From NCBI RefSeq assembly GCF_001543325.1, contig NZ_CP013355.1, positions 2,755,001 through 2,819,000 of the forward strand: a stretch of DNA of 64,000 nt. The letters run 5' to 3'. Numbering within the stretch: position 1 is the stretch's first letter; each line of letters begins with the position of its first letter. The notes under the pieces are model-generated. The model did no database searches. It saw nothing but the letters and a program-made list of their open reading frames with translations, and had not been told where the DNA came from. This stretch comes from Lutibacter profundi. Lineage in GTDB: Bacteria > Bacteroidota > Bacteroidia > Flavobacteriales > Flavobacteriaceae. Positions 8,653 through 17,144 of this stretch are shown here, piece by piece. Made by a program: the position numbers and the translations under genes.

Positions 8653-9027
8653 ATGTTAAGATTAAATTTTTTTGCTAGAAAAGGTTCTTTTAAATTATTA
8701 GTATTGGGTTTCCTATTTATTTTGTTCCAAGGGTGCAAAGTTTATGAGGATTCTATCACTGTTGATGAAGCCGCTAATAGTGAGAAAAAGAGCTATTTAA
8801 AAATAACAATGCTAAACGGAGATAAATATATTTATGATGCTATAGAATCAATAGGTGATGATTATTATGGTATTTATTATAAGGAAGAAGAGAAATTGAG
8901 AACACTCCTTAAAACAACCGAAATAAAAGATGTACAGTACCACAATGAAAAAGTATCAGCAGGTAATAATGTTATAGGTATTGGTATTGGTGTGTTATCT
9001 TTAGCTGCAGGAATTTTGATGTTTTAA
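8653..9027 (+). CDS. Small lipoprotein of unknown function
   Basis: 124 residues. A hydrophobic N-terminal segment ends in FQGC with Cys at residue 28, a probable lipobox. Then come a short polar domain with YLKITMLNGDKYIYDAIESIG and EIKDVQYHNEK, resembling small beta-rich surface-sensing lipoproteins, and a C-terminal glycine-rich helix (NVIGIGIGVLSLAAGILMF), typical of a membrane-inserted glycine zipper. No enzyme motif is visible. It lies 80 bp after another unknown envelope gene and 21 bp before the hydrolase gene, suggesting one transcript. Confidence 0.72.
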   Translation: MLRLNFFARKGSFKLLVLGFLFILFQGCKVYEDSITVDEAANSEKKSYLKITMLNGDKYIYDAIESIGDDYYGIYYKEEEKLRTLLKTTEIKDVQYHNEKVSAGNNVIGIGIGVLSLAAGILMF

Positions 9028-9048
9028 CTTAAAATCATATACTGATTT

Positions 9049-9840
9049 ATGCAATATTTTTTTATTACTATTATTAGCTTGTTGTTTATTTCTTGTAATC
9101 TTTCTTCTAAAAAGAAAGACCTTAAAATAGTTAATAATGGAATACTAAAAGAACAAGAAACTCCTAATATTTACATAGTAAAAACAATTATTTATGCTAC
9201 TAAGGATAGCTTACCAATTACAGCTGATATTTATGAGGTAAATAATATAAAACCAACCATTTTGTTATGTCATCAAGCAGGGTTTAGTAGAGGAGAATAT
9301 AAAGAGACTGCATTGAAATTAATGGAATTAGGTTTCTCAAGTATTGCAATTGATCAGAGGTCAGGAAAAGAGGTAAATGGAGTTGTAAATGAAACTGCAT
9401 TGGCGGCTAAAAATAGAAAATTACCAACAAATTATTTAGATGCAAAACAAGATATTGAAGCAGCCATAGATTATATGTATGAAATAAATGACCATCAGCC
9501 AATTATTCTTGTAGGTAGCTCATATTCAGCTACTTTAGCATTGTTAATAGGAGGTGCTTCTAAAAAAGTAAAAGCCATTGTTGCCTTTAGTCCAGGTGAA
9601 TATTACAAATCTATTGATGTTAAAAACGCTATTAAAAATATTGACAAACCTATTTTTGTTACTTCTTCAAAAAAGGAAATACCCAAACTAGAAGTGTTAG
9701 TTTCTTTAATAAAACCTATAAATGTGACTCATTACAAGCCAATTGTTAATGGTATTCATGGCTCAAAGGCACTGTGGAGTTCAACAGTTGGGAACGAAAA
9801 TTATTGGCAGTCTTTTAGTAGTTTCTTAAAAGAACAATAG
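9049..9840 (+). CDS. Alpha/beta-hydrolase lipoprotein (dienelactone-hydrolase-like)
   Basis: 263 residues. The N-terminus ends in LLFISC, a lipobox with Cys at residue 16. The chain then shows an alpha/beta-hydrolase core: the PTILLCHQAGFSRGEY strand/oxyanion region near 64-80, the nucleophile elbow VGSSYSA near 158 (GxSxS, Ser at the centre), and a late histidine in NGIHGSKAL near 242. It should hydrolyse an ester or similar bond in the periplasm or at the outer membrane; the substrate is unknown. It follows the small lipoprotein after 21 bp and converges with the minus-strand glucan-locus gene that ends at 9862. Confidence 0.8.
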   Translation: MQYFFITIISLLFISCNLSSKKKDLKIVNNGILKEQETPNIYIVKTIIYATKDSLPITADIYEVNNIKPTILLCHQAGFSRGEYKETALKLMELGFSSIAIDQRSGKEVNGVVNETALAAKNRKLPTNYLDAKQDIEAAIDYMYEINDHQPIILVGSSYSATLALLIGGASKKVKAIVAFSPGEYYKSIDVKNAIKNIDKPIFVTSSKKEIPKLEVLVSLIKPINVTHYKPIVNGIHGSKALWSSTVGNENYWQSFSSFLKEQ

Positions 9841-9861
9841 GGTAAACATAACCTATAATTA

Positions 9862-10563
9862 TCAGTCGGTTACAAAGTTCCAGATTTGCCCAATGGTTTG
9901 GCCTCCTTTATCATCTTTTACTACCACTTTCCAATAGTAATTGGTAGAAGCTGTTAAACTTACATTTAAGCTATTTGTAGTTAAATTTGAAGACTCCATT
10001 GTCACAGGAGGGTTAACCGTATCAAAATAAACATCGTATGTTAAGGTATCTGAAGTATCAACGTCACTTGCAGTCCATTGTAATGTTGTAGTTGTGCCTG
10101 TTTCTGTTGTATTTAAACTTGGTGATACCAGTACTGGTGAAAATGGCAAGTAATTTGAAACACCATTACCCTCTGTATAGAATTGGTTCGTACTTGAGTA
10201 ATCACTTGATAAATTTTTACTATCTGTAGCCCTTACTCTCCAATAATAAGCAATCCCTTTTTCTAAAGAAAGTGTTCTTAGTGTATTAGTTTCAGATACC
10301 GTATGTACTATTTGTGTAAAATTAGCATCTGTTGCTACCTGTACCTGATAAGTAATAGTATCTCCCTCAGGATCTGTTGCGGCATTCCAATTAAAATCCA
10401 ACACATTATTAATACACAATAAATTATTTGTTGGATAAACCAATGTAGGTGTTGTTGGTGCTTTGTTTGCAGGAGGTGGTGGTGGAGGTGGAGTATCTCC
10501 TCCGCTTCCGCCACAAGACCATAAAACTGTACCTAATACAAGTGTGAATATAAATTTTTTCAT
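9862..10563 (-). CDS. Fibronectin-type-III lipoprotein of the glucan locus
   Basis: 233 residues. The lipoprotein signal ends in LWSC (Cys17); a Gly/Ser and poly-Pro stretch (GGSGGDTPPPPPPP) follows as a flexible tether. Two tandem beta-sandwich domains come next (about 35-135 and 138-233), each with the fibronectin type III pattern: PTTPTLVYP...NFNW and YYWRVRATDS in the first, PFSPVLVSP...TLQWTASD and YYWKVVVKDDKGG in the second. No catalytic motif is seen. It begins 2 bp after the amylase gene and is the last gene of the minus-strand half. A surface-exposed spacer, carbohydrate-binding or SusE/F-like role is inferred from location. Confidence 0.78.
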   Translation of the reverse strand: MKKFIFTLVLGTVLWSCGGSGGDTPPPPPPPANKAPTTPTLVYPTNNLLCINNVLDFNWNAATDPEGDTITYQVQVATDANFTQIVHTVSETNTLRTLSLEKGIAYYWRVRATDSKNLSSDYSSTNQFYTEGNGVSNYLPFSPVLVSPSLNTTETGTTTTLQWTASDVDTSDTLTYDVYFDTVNPPVTMESSNLTTNSLNVSLTASTNYYWKVVVKDDKGGQTIGQIWNFVTD

Positions 10564-10565
10564 TT

Positions 10566-13500
10566 CTATTGTTTTATAATTTTAAGGGTTACAGGTTTAT
10601 CTAATTGTACTTTTACTATATACAACCCTATTGGTTTGTTTGCGATATTTAACTGTACTTTTCCATTTATTATTGGATATACCTTTCTTGATATTAATTG
10701 TGAATGGATACTGTACAAACTTATTGTTACCTCTTTCTGTGAAACTGGTAAGGCTATCTCTAAAACACCACTTGTTGGATTTGGATATGCAACAATACCT
10801 TCTAATAATGCTATTGTTTTACTGTAAACCCCCTCACAAGATTTTGACGTTTTTACCTCTAATAAATCTCCGTGTTTTACTTCAACATTAAATACCGGTG
10901 AGTTTGTTTCCAATACCTCTTGCCCATTTACATAAATAATAAATGGTGCCGTGCCTTCTGCTATCTCTATGGTGGCTCTATTTGAACTTACGCTTGATTT
11001 TCCCGATACGGTAACCCCTGCTATAACTTCCACAACAAAACACTGCTCATAGGTTTCTCCTGTAACGGTAATACAAAAATTATACATTCCCGGAGCTAAA
11101 CTATCAACGGTTAAACTATCGGTAAAAGTATAAGCTGTACCATTAATTGTTACGGCATAATTTTGAACTGTTTGAGCTGTGATAACTAACTGGCCGTTGT
11201 TTTTATCTGGACAGGTTTCACTAATTACTTGAACATTAAAATTGTCCTCGGGTAAACTAAAAATAGGACATCCCGTTGTATTTACAGCTATTCCTGTTGG
11301 GGTATTAGGACATAGATCTTGTGTATCAACAATACCATCTCCATCACTATCATCAATAGCTGTTCCCCCTCTTGGGTCTAACAATCTTACTGTAGAATAT
11401 AACCTGTATTCTCCAGGGTTTAATGTTACTGATTCAGAAGTATTAGATATCTCTTTTTGAACTCCTGTAAAATATTCATACCAAGTGCCTGTTTGAGTAA
11501 ATTGCGGGGTTATAGTTTTAGTAACAATATCAAAATTCCCCACAATAACTACATCCATTGAAGCATCTCTTAATACAATAGATTTTGTTAAATTCCCAAC
11601 GTTTAAGCTAAAATCAACTGAATTAAATACTGGTTGTTTCTTTTTGAATGCAATAAGTGTTGACCAAACATTATATATATTTTTTCTATTAACATCATCA
11701 AAATATTCCCAGTGTATTGGTTTTCTTCCAGTTCGCCCATTTTCATCTATACTAATTTCGTAGCCGAGTTCACCAAATTGCCATATCATTTTTGGTCCAG
11801 GAATAGTAAAAAGGAACATTCCAGCTAATTCTTCTCTAGCTAAGGCAGTATTTAAATTTTTGACATTATAGTTTTCATTACTATTACCAAAGTTCAGGTT
11901 TTTGAACATCAATCGTTCTTCATCATGACTTTCCATATATCCTACAAGATTTGGATTATTCCACCCTCTTTCTTGATAAGACATTGAACTAATATCTGAG
12001 TCAGATGCATAACCCATAGTATTTTGGCTGTAATTATGGTTGCTATTGCCCCATAATAGAAATCCGTAATTTGCTAAAACAGTTTCTTCAGAATTATCTG
12101 CAAAATGTTCTAAAATTAAATAAATGTCAGAGGAAGTATTTGTCCAAATATCAGTTGCATAATTTTCTAAAATCGCAATTCTGGACGCATCATAATTACC
12201 CCAAGCAGCAACATCAGTAGGGTTATTTGTTTGGGTAAATCCTTTAGATAAATCAATTCTAAAACCATCAATTTTAAATTCGTTTATCCAATGCTTCATT
12301 GTTTGTTTTACATAATTTTTTGTATAAATACTTTCATGATTAAAATCGTTACCAACACTAAAAGGATGTGTTGCATCAGTATTTAACCAAGGATTATCTG
12401 CTGCGGGTTTATTATTTGCACTATCCCAATACATTTGAGCTAATGGGCTTTGTCCAAATGCCTGATTATATACAACATCAAGTATTATGGAAATACCTCT
12501 TGCATGGCACTCATCTACAAATTTCTTGAAATCATTTTTTGTTCCATAAGCTTTATCTAATGCTCCATGAAAAGAAGGATTGTAACCCCAACTATCATTT
12601 CCTTCAAATTCGCTTATAGGCATTAATTCTATAGCATTTATACCTAATGATTCTAAATAATCTAGGCGAGTTAAGGCTTCATTATAGGAGTCAGATTCGG
12701 TAAAATCTCTTATGTGTAATTCATAAATGATTAAGTTATCTTTTGCTGGTTTCTCAAAATTAGTAACATTCCAAGTATATATAGGTTCATTAATTATAAA
12801 AGTAGATACTATTCCTGTGGTTAAACCAGCAGGGTAGCTTTTTAAATTAGGATATGTTGTGGAAGGTATGTATTGGTCGTTATTTGGATCTAATATTTTT
12901 TCTGAATAAGGATCAGCCACTTTAATGGTATAGTCTACCAAATATTGATAAGCAAATTCTGTATTAATATCTAAACCAGTTAAAGTTATCCAAAAGTCAT
13001 CACCATCTTTGGCCATTTGGAAGGAATTATCTAAAGTCCAGTTATTAAAATCACCCAAAAGGAGAACATCTGTTTTTTGAGGAGCTTGCAATAAAAAAGT
13101 AACCGAATTATCAGTATTTTTATTTAAGCCATATTTTAAACCAGTTGGTTTTGTACTATTTATTGTTGGCGTTTTTACATATACAGTAATGCTAGTTTCT
13201 TTTGTTTCTCCATTGGCAGTTGCTATTACTTTTATAGTTTGAGACCCTGAAGAATCTAAATTATAAGTTACTGATATTGTAGTTGTTGCAGTAGCGGTTT
13301 GTTGTGAAATATTATTTACAAAAAGTTCTAGATTAGCATCAATAGAAGATACAGCGGAGATTGTAATAACTTCATTCAAATTATAGACACTTTGATTTGA
13401 TGGATTTGTAAATGCAACGTTTAATCCTTCGGCATAAATAGCTATAAAAATATCAGGATTTGTTTGTTTTGTTCCATCAGAAGATCTAAAAACAAAGCTC

Positions 13501-13838
13501 AATTCTGTTACAGTATCAGAAGTTGAAACTCCATAAAATGTAAAAACATCAGGAGAGATAAGAAGCGTATATAAATTAGGGTTTGAACCATCTCTTGTAA
13601 GTTGTGGTTGCGTAGTATTATCACCCCAAGAACCAATTACATTTTGCCATTGATTACCGTTTACTGTGGCACCTGTGTGTGCATAAATATCACCGGTATA
13701 GCCATCTAATCCAGTTCCAGTAGCATCAAATATAATAGTAATTTCACTATTTACTATAGGTATAGTTGGGTTGGTTGTTATTTGCGAGAAAGTAAATATA
13801 GGTAGAACAAGAAGAAATAGGATTAGTTTTATTTTCAT
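10566..13838 (-). CDS. Secreted multidomain GH13 alpha-amylase with type IX sorting tail
   Basis: 1090 residues. A signal peptide (1-18, then Gln) is followed by a beta-rich N-terminal module (about 20-140), an Ig-like linker, a starch-binding E-set/CBM48-like domain (about 235-325; VLLLGDFNNWTLDN, FAYQYLVDY) and a GH13 barrel (about 370-800). Catalytic residues are visible: region I DVVYNQ, region II GFRIDLSKG (Asp529 nucleophile), region III LILEHF (Glu577), region IV ESHDEER (Asp639). Region I has Gln where His is usual. After the barrel come a calcium-type thrombospondin-3 segment (DDSDGDGIVDTQDLCP), a beta domain, and a C-terminal type IX sorting domain (AYPNPTSGVLEI, then GLYIVKVQ). The protein should be exported across the outer membrane, cut by PorU and anchored or released to degrade starch. 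It follows the SusE/F-like gene after a hairpin terminator (13881-13913). Confidence 0.93.
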   Translation of the reverse strand: MKIKLILFLLVLPIFTFSQITTNPTIPIVNSEITIIFDATGTGLDGYTGDIYAHTGATVNGNQWQNVIGSWGDNTTQPQLTRDGSNPNLYTLLISPDVFTFYGVSTSDTVTELSFVFRSSDGTKQTNPDIFIAIYAEGLNVAFTNPSNQSVYNLNEVITISAVSSIDANLELFVNNISQQTATATTTISVTYNLDSSGSQTIKVIATANGETKETSITVYVKTPTINSTKPTGLKYGLNKNTDNSVTFLLQAPQKTDVLLLGDFNNWTLDNSFQMAKDGDDFWITLTGLDINTEFAYQYLVDYTIKVADPYSEKILDPNNDQYIPSTTYPNLKSYPAGLTTGIVSTFIINEPIYTWNVTNFEKPAKDNLIIYELHIRDFTESDSYNEALTRLDYLESLGINAIELMPISEFEGNDSWGYNPSFHGALDKAYGTKNDFKKFVDECHARGISIILDVVYNQAFGQSPLAQMYWDSANNKPAADNPWLNTDATHPFSVGNDFNHESIYTKNYVKQTMKHWINEFKIDGFRIDLSKGFTQTNNPTDVAAWGNYDASRIAILENYATDIWTNTSSDIYLILEHFADNSEETVLANYGFLLWGNSNHNYSQNTMGYASDSDISSMSYQERGWNNPNLVGYMESHDEERLMFKNLNFGNSNENYNVKNLNTALAREELAGMFLFTIPGPKMIWQFGELGYEISIDENGRTGRKPIHWEYFDDVNRKNIYNVWSTLIAFKKKQPVFNSVDFSLNVGNLTKSIVLRDASMDVVIVGNFDIVTKTITPQFTQTGTWYEYFTGVQKEISNTSESVTLNPGEYRLYSTVRLLDPRGGTAIDDSDGDGIVDTQDLCPNTPTGIAVNTTGCPIFSLPEDNFNVQVISETCPDKNNGQLVITAQTVQNYAVTINGTAYTFTDSLTVDSLAPGMYNFCITVTGETYEQCFVVEVIAGVTVSGKSSVSSNRATIEIAEGTAPFIIYVNGQEVLETNSPVFNVEVKHGDLLEVKTSKSCEGVYSKTIALLEGIVAYPNPTSGVLEIALPVSQKEVTISLYSIHSQLISRKVYPIINGKVQLNIANKPIGLYIVKVQLDKPVTLKIIKQ

Positions 13839-13880
13839 ACTGTATAGTTTAAGAGATTACAAATAGAAATAAAGATAAAT

Positions 13881-13913
13881 AAAAATCTGCATAGATTATC
13901 TATGCAGATTTTT
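13881..13913 (-). terminator. Strong hairpin between the SusE/F-like gene and the amylase gene
   Basis: AAAAATCTGCATAGA (13881-13895) pairs perfectly with 13899-13913 over 15 bp around a 3-nt loop, with T runs on both strands. It lies 27 bp after the SusE/F-like stop, so it probably ends or attenuates the susCDE-type transcript before the amylase gene. Confidence 0.8.
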
Positions 13914-13940
13914 ATTTATTATTTAAAATGAATAAACATT

Positions 13941-15230
13941 TTAGTTTATTGTATATGTGGGCGCATCAGGATTACTAAAATCTAAAACAATGTTGTAAGT
14001 TCCCGCAGAAACAGGGATATTTGCACCATTTTGTTCCAATGTTCCATCATTACCATCATCGCCATAATTTACATCCCAGCTATCATTAGTTCTAAATTTA
14101 ATTTCACCATCGGTTAGTGTTATTCCATTTAAAACCCAAACGCCATCTGTACTATAATCAGGTGTAAATTTAACATTTGGCCCACCCCATCCGTTTGGTG
14201 CTGCAGAGCCAACAATACCCCAAATATCTATAGGTTCAATGCTGTATTCTAAATTGTTTAAATCTAGTGTTACTAAATAATTTCCAGCAGAAACAGCAAT
14301 ATTAGCTCCACCAGGCTCTAAAGACCCATCACCTCCATCGTCACCATAATTAAGTCCCCAGTCATTATTAAATCTAAATTTAATTTCACCACCACCTAAA
14401 GTAACTACTGCTTTCCAAGTATCTGAAAATGAATCATAAGCTAAAGGCATATCAGGACCACCCCAACCGTTTGTTGTGGCGTCACCTACTAATCCCCAAG
14501 AATAAGCTTCAATAGTGTATGTTAAGTTGGCGATATTAAATACTATTTTGTAATTTCCAGCAGAGACGGGTATATTAGCACCACCAGGTTCTAAGCTACC
14601 ATCATTACCATCATCACCGTAATTTACAGTCCAATCATTATTTTCACGAAACTTAATTTCACCATCATTTAAAGCAACATAAGCAACTAATTCATCGGAG
14701 TTACTAGTTCTATAAAAAGGCATATCAGGGCCATTCCAACCATTTATAGTTGCACTACCAACAACTCCCCAACTTGTAGATAAATCTAATTTATCTACAT
14801 AGGCAGTTGCTGTTAAAGATGTTGTGTTAGACTCTAACTCTTTGTACTCACTTAAAATAGCTTTTATTTGTATTGAGACAAGAGTTGGCACATTTCCTTC
14901 TAAACCTAAATTAAGAAGAATTTTGTTTAATTCAACAGTTTCAAATTCTTTAAATAATGAATTGCCTACAGCCACTGAATTAGAAAACTCACCATTGGTA
15001 AAAATTATTTTATAGTCTACTGCAGCACTAAAACCGTAATTTGGATCATCCCAAGAAACCGTCAACGCAGTTTGTCCAGCATTATCTTTATCTAGTGCTA
15101 CTTCATCTACAGATAAACTTACTGTAGTAGAAGCACTAGGGTTTAATACTGTTAAATCGTCTTTACTACACCCTACTAAAAAAATAGTAGTAGCGAATAA
15201 AATTAATATGTTATTTAAAAATATTTTCAT
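13941..15230 (-). CDS. SusE/SusF-like outer-membrane starch-binding lipoprotein
   Basis: 429 residues from the ATG at 15230. An upstream in-frame ATG at 15260 would overlap susD and place extra residues before an otherwise perfect lipoprotein signal (KIFLNNILI...FLVGC, Cys21), so the downstream start is preferred. After an N-terminal SusE-type beta domain (about 30-150) come three tandem modules at about 154-242, 245-332 and 337-429. Each begins WG(V/L/I)VG and continues NGWGGPDM, DGEIKFR, NDW..NYGDDG and GxYxIxxD. These resemble the starch-binding modules of SusE/SusF, which hold maltooligosaccharides at the cell surface. The same module is inserted in the neighbouring SusD. It follows susD with the start 17 bp beyond its stop. 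Confidence 0.88.
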   Translation of the reverse strand: MKIFLNNILILFATTIFLVGCSKDDLTVLNPSASTTVSLSVDEVALDKDNAGQTALTVSWDDPNYGFSAAVDYKIIFTNGEFSNSVAVGNSLFKEFETVELNKILLNLGLEGNVPTLVSIQIKAILSEYKELESNTTSLTATAYVDKLDLSTSWGVVGSATINGWNGPDMPFYRTSNSDELVAYVALNDGEIKFRENNDWTVNYGDDGNDGSLEPGGANIPVSAGNYKIVFNIANLTYTIEAYSWGLVGDATTNGWGGPDMPLAYDSFSDTWKAVVTLGGGEIKFRFNNDWGLNYGDDGGDGSLEPGGANIAVSAGNYLVTLDLNNLEYSIEPIDIWGIVGSAAPNGWGGPNVKFTPDYSTDGVWVLNGITLTDGEIKFRTNDSWDVNYGDDGNDGTLEQNGANIPVSAGTYNIVLDFSNPDAPTYTIN

Positions 15231-15246
15231 TGTTTCTTTTTTAATA

Positions 15247-17133
15247 TTAATACCCAGCATTTTGTGTTAAATTAGGATTTGCATTTAAGTCTGTGGCAGG
15301 TATAGGTAAAAGGTTTAAATAACTTGGAGTGGAAGTACCTTCCATAACTCCGCCTTTCCATGGCCATACATAATTACCATCAGTAAATTTTCCAAATCTA
15401 ATTAAATCAGTTCTTCTGTGCCCTTCCCAAAATAATTCTCTAGCTCTTTCATTTAAAATAAAGTCTAAATTAATAGACGTTACTTTACCAAAGTTACCTG
15501 CTCTATCTCTTAATTCATTCATATAAGAAACAGCAGTTGCTTCGCTACCTCCACCACCTCTTAGAGTTGCTTCAGCGTACATTAAATATACATCAGCAAT
15601 TCTAAATAATGGAAAATCAGTATCTGTAAAATTACCGCTAGTATCAGATCCTGGCATACCATTTCTATCAACATTTTTAAACTTAGTAACAGCATATCCA
15701 TCAGTAAAAGTACTTATAGATTCAATTTCCAATGTTTGTCCGTCTGTATGGAACATTGCTCTAGGATCTTGTTCAATAGTATATGTTAGGTTTCCTAAAT
15801 CTAACGTAATTTTATACAAACCTGCCGCAATTACAATGTTAGAACCTCCATCTTCTAAAGTTCCATCAGCTCCATTGTCTCCAAAATTGAAGCCCCAGTC
15901 ATTATCTCTTCTGAATTTTATTTCACCATCTGATAAGTTAAAAAATCCAGCATATACATTAGCTGTCCCTGTTTGGTGTAAAGACATATCAGGTCCTCCC
16001 CAACCATTAGCAGTTGCAGAACCAACTAATCCCCAGTTTGAAGCAGCTCCAATAGCATTGTTTGATGCATTTGTATCAATTCCAGAATTAAATGCATTTA
16101 CCAAAGCGCTGGTTGCTCTATTTCCTCCCCAACCACCGTTGATACCAAAATCAGCAGGATTCATACTTCCACCAACAGAGGCGTGGATTAAAAATGTTGT
16201 TCCGCCATAAGATTGTGTACGAAGACCATCAAAAGCAATAGGGAAAATTACACCACTAGCAGTATTGTTGTCTGCCAAAAATAAATTTTCATAAGAAGGC
16301 TCTAAACTATAACCTGCATTTATAACTTTAGACGAATAAGTTACGCAATCACTATATCTTGCAGAACCAGTATATACTTCAGCATTTAAATATAATTTAG
16401 CCAATAATGTCCAAGCTGCTGCTTGGTCAGCTCTAGCGTATTCATTAGATTTTGGTGCAACCATACCATCTTGTATGGTTAATAATTCACTTTCTACAAA
16501 ACTAAATAAATCAGCTCTACTTTTTTGTTCTGGAAAGAAAAATCCAACTTCATCATTTTCTGTTACAAACGGAAAATTACCAAATAAATCTAATGCGTGA
16601 TAATAACTTAAGGCTCGTAAAAAACGAGCTTCTTTTTTATAAAGTTGAATATCAGCTAATAGTTGTCCTGAAACACCTCTTGAATTTAATTTTTCAGGAG
16701 TAGTTTCTCTTAGGAATGCATTACAAGAAGTTATTTGATAAATAATTCTATTGTATAAGGCCGCAACAAATTCGTTACTTGATGTCCAATCATGTTCATG
16801 GTAATCAGGTAAACTACCATCAGCCCAACCAATAACAGCCTCATCAGTTGTTACTTCTTGTGCTAACCAATATTGTCTTAAGTATTGACTAAAACCTTCA
16901 TCAATACCTGTAATATCAGGTAAACCTGCGGGTCCTTGTTGACCACTAATGGCTAAACCGGCATACAATTTAGCTAATACCTGTTTGTATGCAGCTGGAT
17001 CATTAAATAACTCATCAGCCAATACAATATCTTTGTCTTTAGGAAGTGTATCTAAATCATTTAGACACGAAGTCATAGTAAATAAACTTACTATTATTCC
17101 TATCATTAATATTTTAAAAGAATATTTTTTCAT
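15247..17133 (-). CDS. susD: SusD/RagB-family starch-binding lipoprotein with an inserted SusE/F-type module
   Basis: 628 residues, about 100 longer than a typical SusD. The lipoprotein signal ends at TMTSC (Cys23). The SusD fold is shown by the TPR-like N-terminal half (YKKEARFLRALSYYHALDLFGNFPFV near 165-190; ADQAAAWTLLAKLYLNAEVYTG near 235-255) and the C-terminal MYAEATLRGG, FILNERARELFWEGHRRTDLIRFG and YLNLLPIPATDLNANPNLTQNAGY. Between TSALVNAF and DPRAMFHTDG, which are adjacent in ordinary SusD proteins, lies a foreign module (about 365-455) that starts NWGLVGSATANGWGGPDM. It is nearly the same as the modules of the next gene product. SusD forms the lid of the SusC channel and binds glucan. 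It lies 12 bp after susC. Confidence 0.95.
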   Translation of the reverse strand: MKKYSFKILMIGIIVSLFTMTSCLNDLDTLPKDKDIVLADELFNDPAAYKQVLAKLYAGLAISGQQGPAGLPDITGIDEGFSQYLRQYWLAQEVTTDEAVIGWADGSLPDYHEHDWTSSNEFVAALYNRIIYQITSCNAFLRETTPEKLNSRGVSGQLLADIQLYKKEARFLRALSYYHALDLFGNFPFVTENDEVGFFFPEQKSRADLFSFVESELLTIQDGMVAPKSNEYARADQAAAWTLLAKLYLNAEVYTGSARYSDCVTYSSKVINAGYSLEPSYENLFLADNNTASGVIFPIAFDGLRTQSYGGTTFLIHASVGGSMNPADFGINGGWGGNRATSALVNAFNSGIDTNASNNAIGAASNWGLVGSATANGWGGPDMSLHQTGTANVYAGFFNLSDGEIKFRRDNDWGFNFGDNGADGTLEDGGSNIVIAAGLYKITLDLGNLTYTIEQDPRAMFHTDGQTLEIESISTFTDGYAVTKFKNVDRNGMPGSDTSGNFTDTDFPLFRIADVYLMYAEATLRGGGGSEATAVSYMNELRDRAGNFGKVTSINLDFILNERARELFWEGHRRTDLIRFGKFTDGNYVWPWKGGVMEGTSTPSYLNLLPIPATDLNANPNLTQNAGY

Positions 17134-17144
17134 TTCTTATTTAA

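Noticed and set aside
13941-15260. Longer start of the SusE/F-like gene at 15260
   Set aside because: It adds ten charged residues before a complete lipoprotein signal and overlaps susD; the ATG at 15230 is better.
15836-16210. Plus-strand frame over the SusD insert
   Set aside because: Antisense shadow of the SusD gene; no signal or family features.
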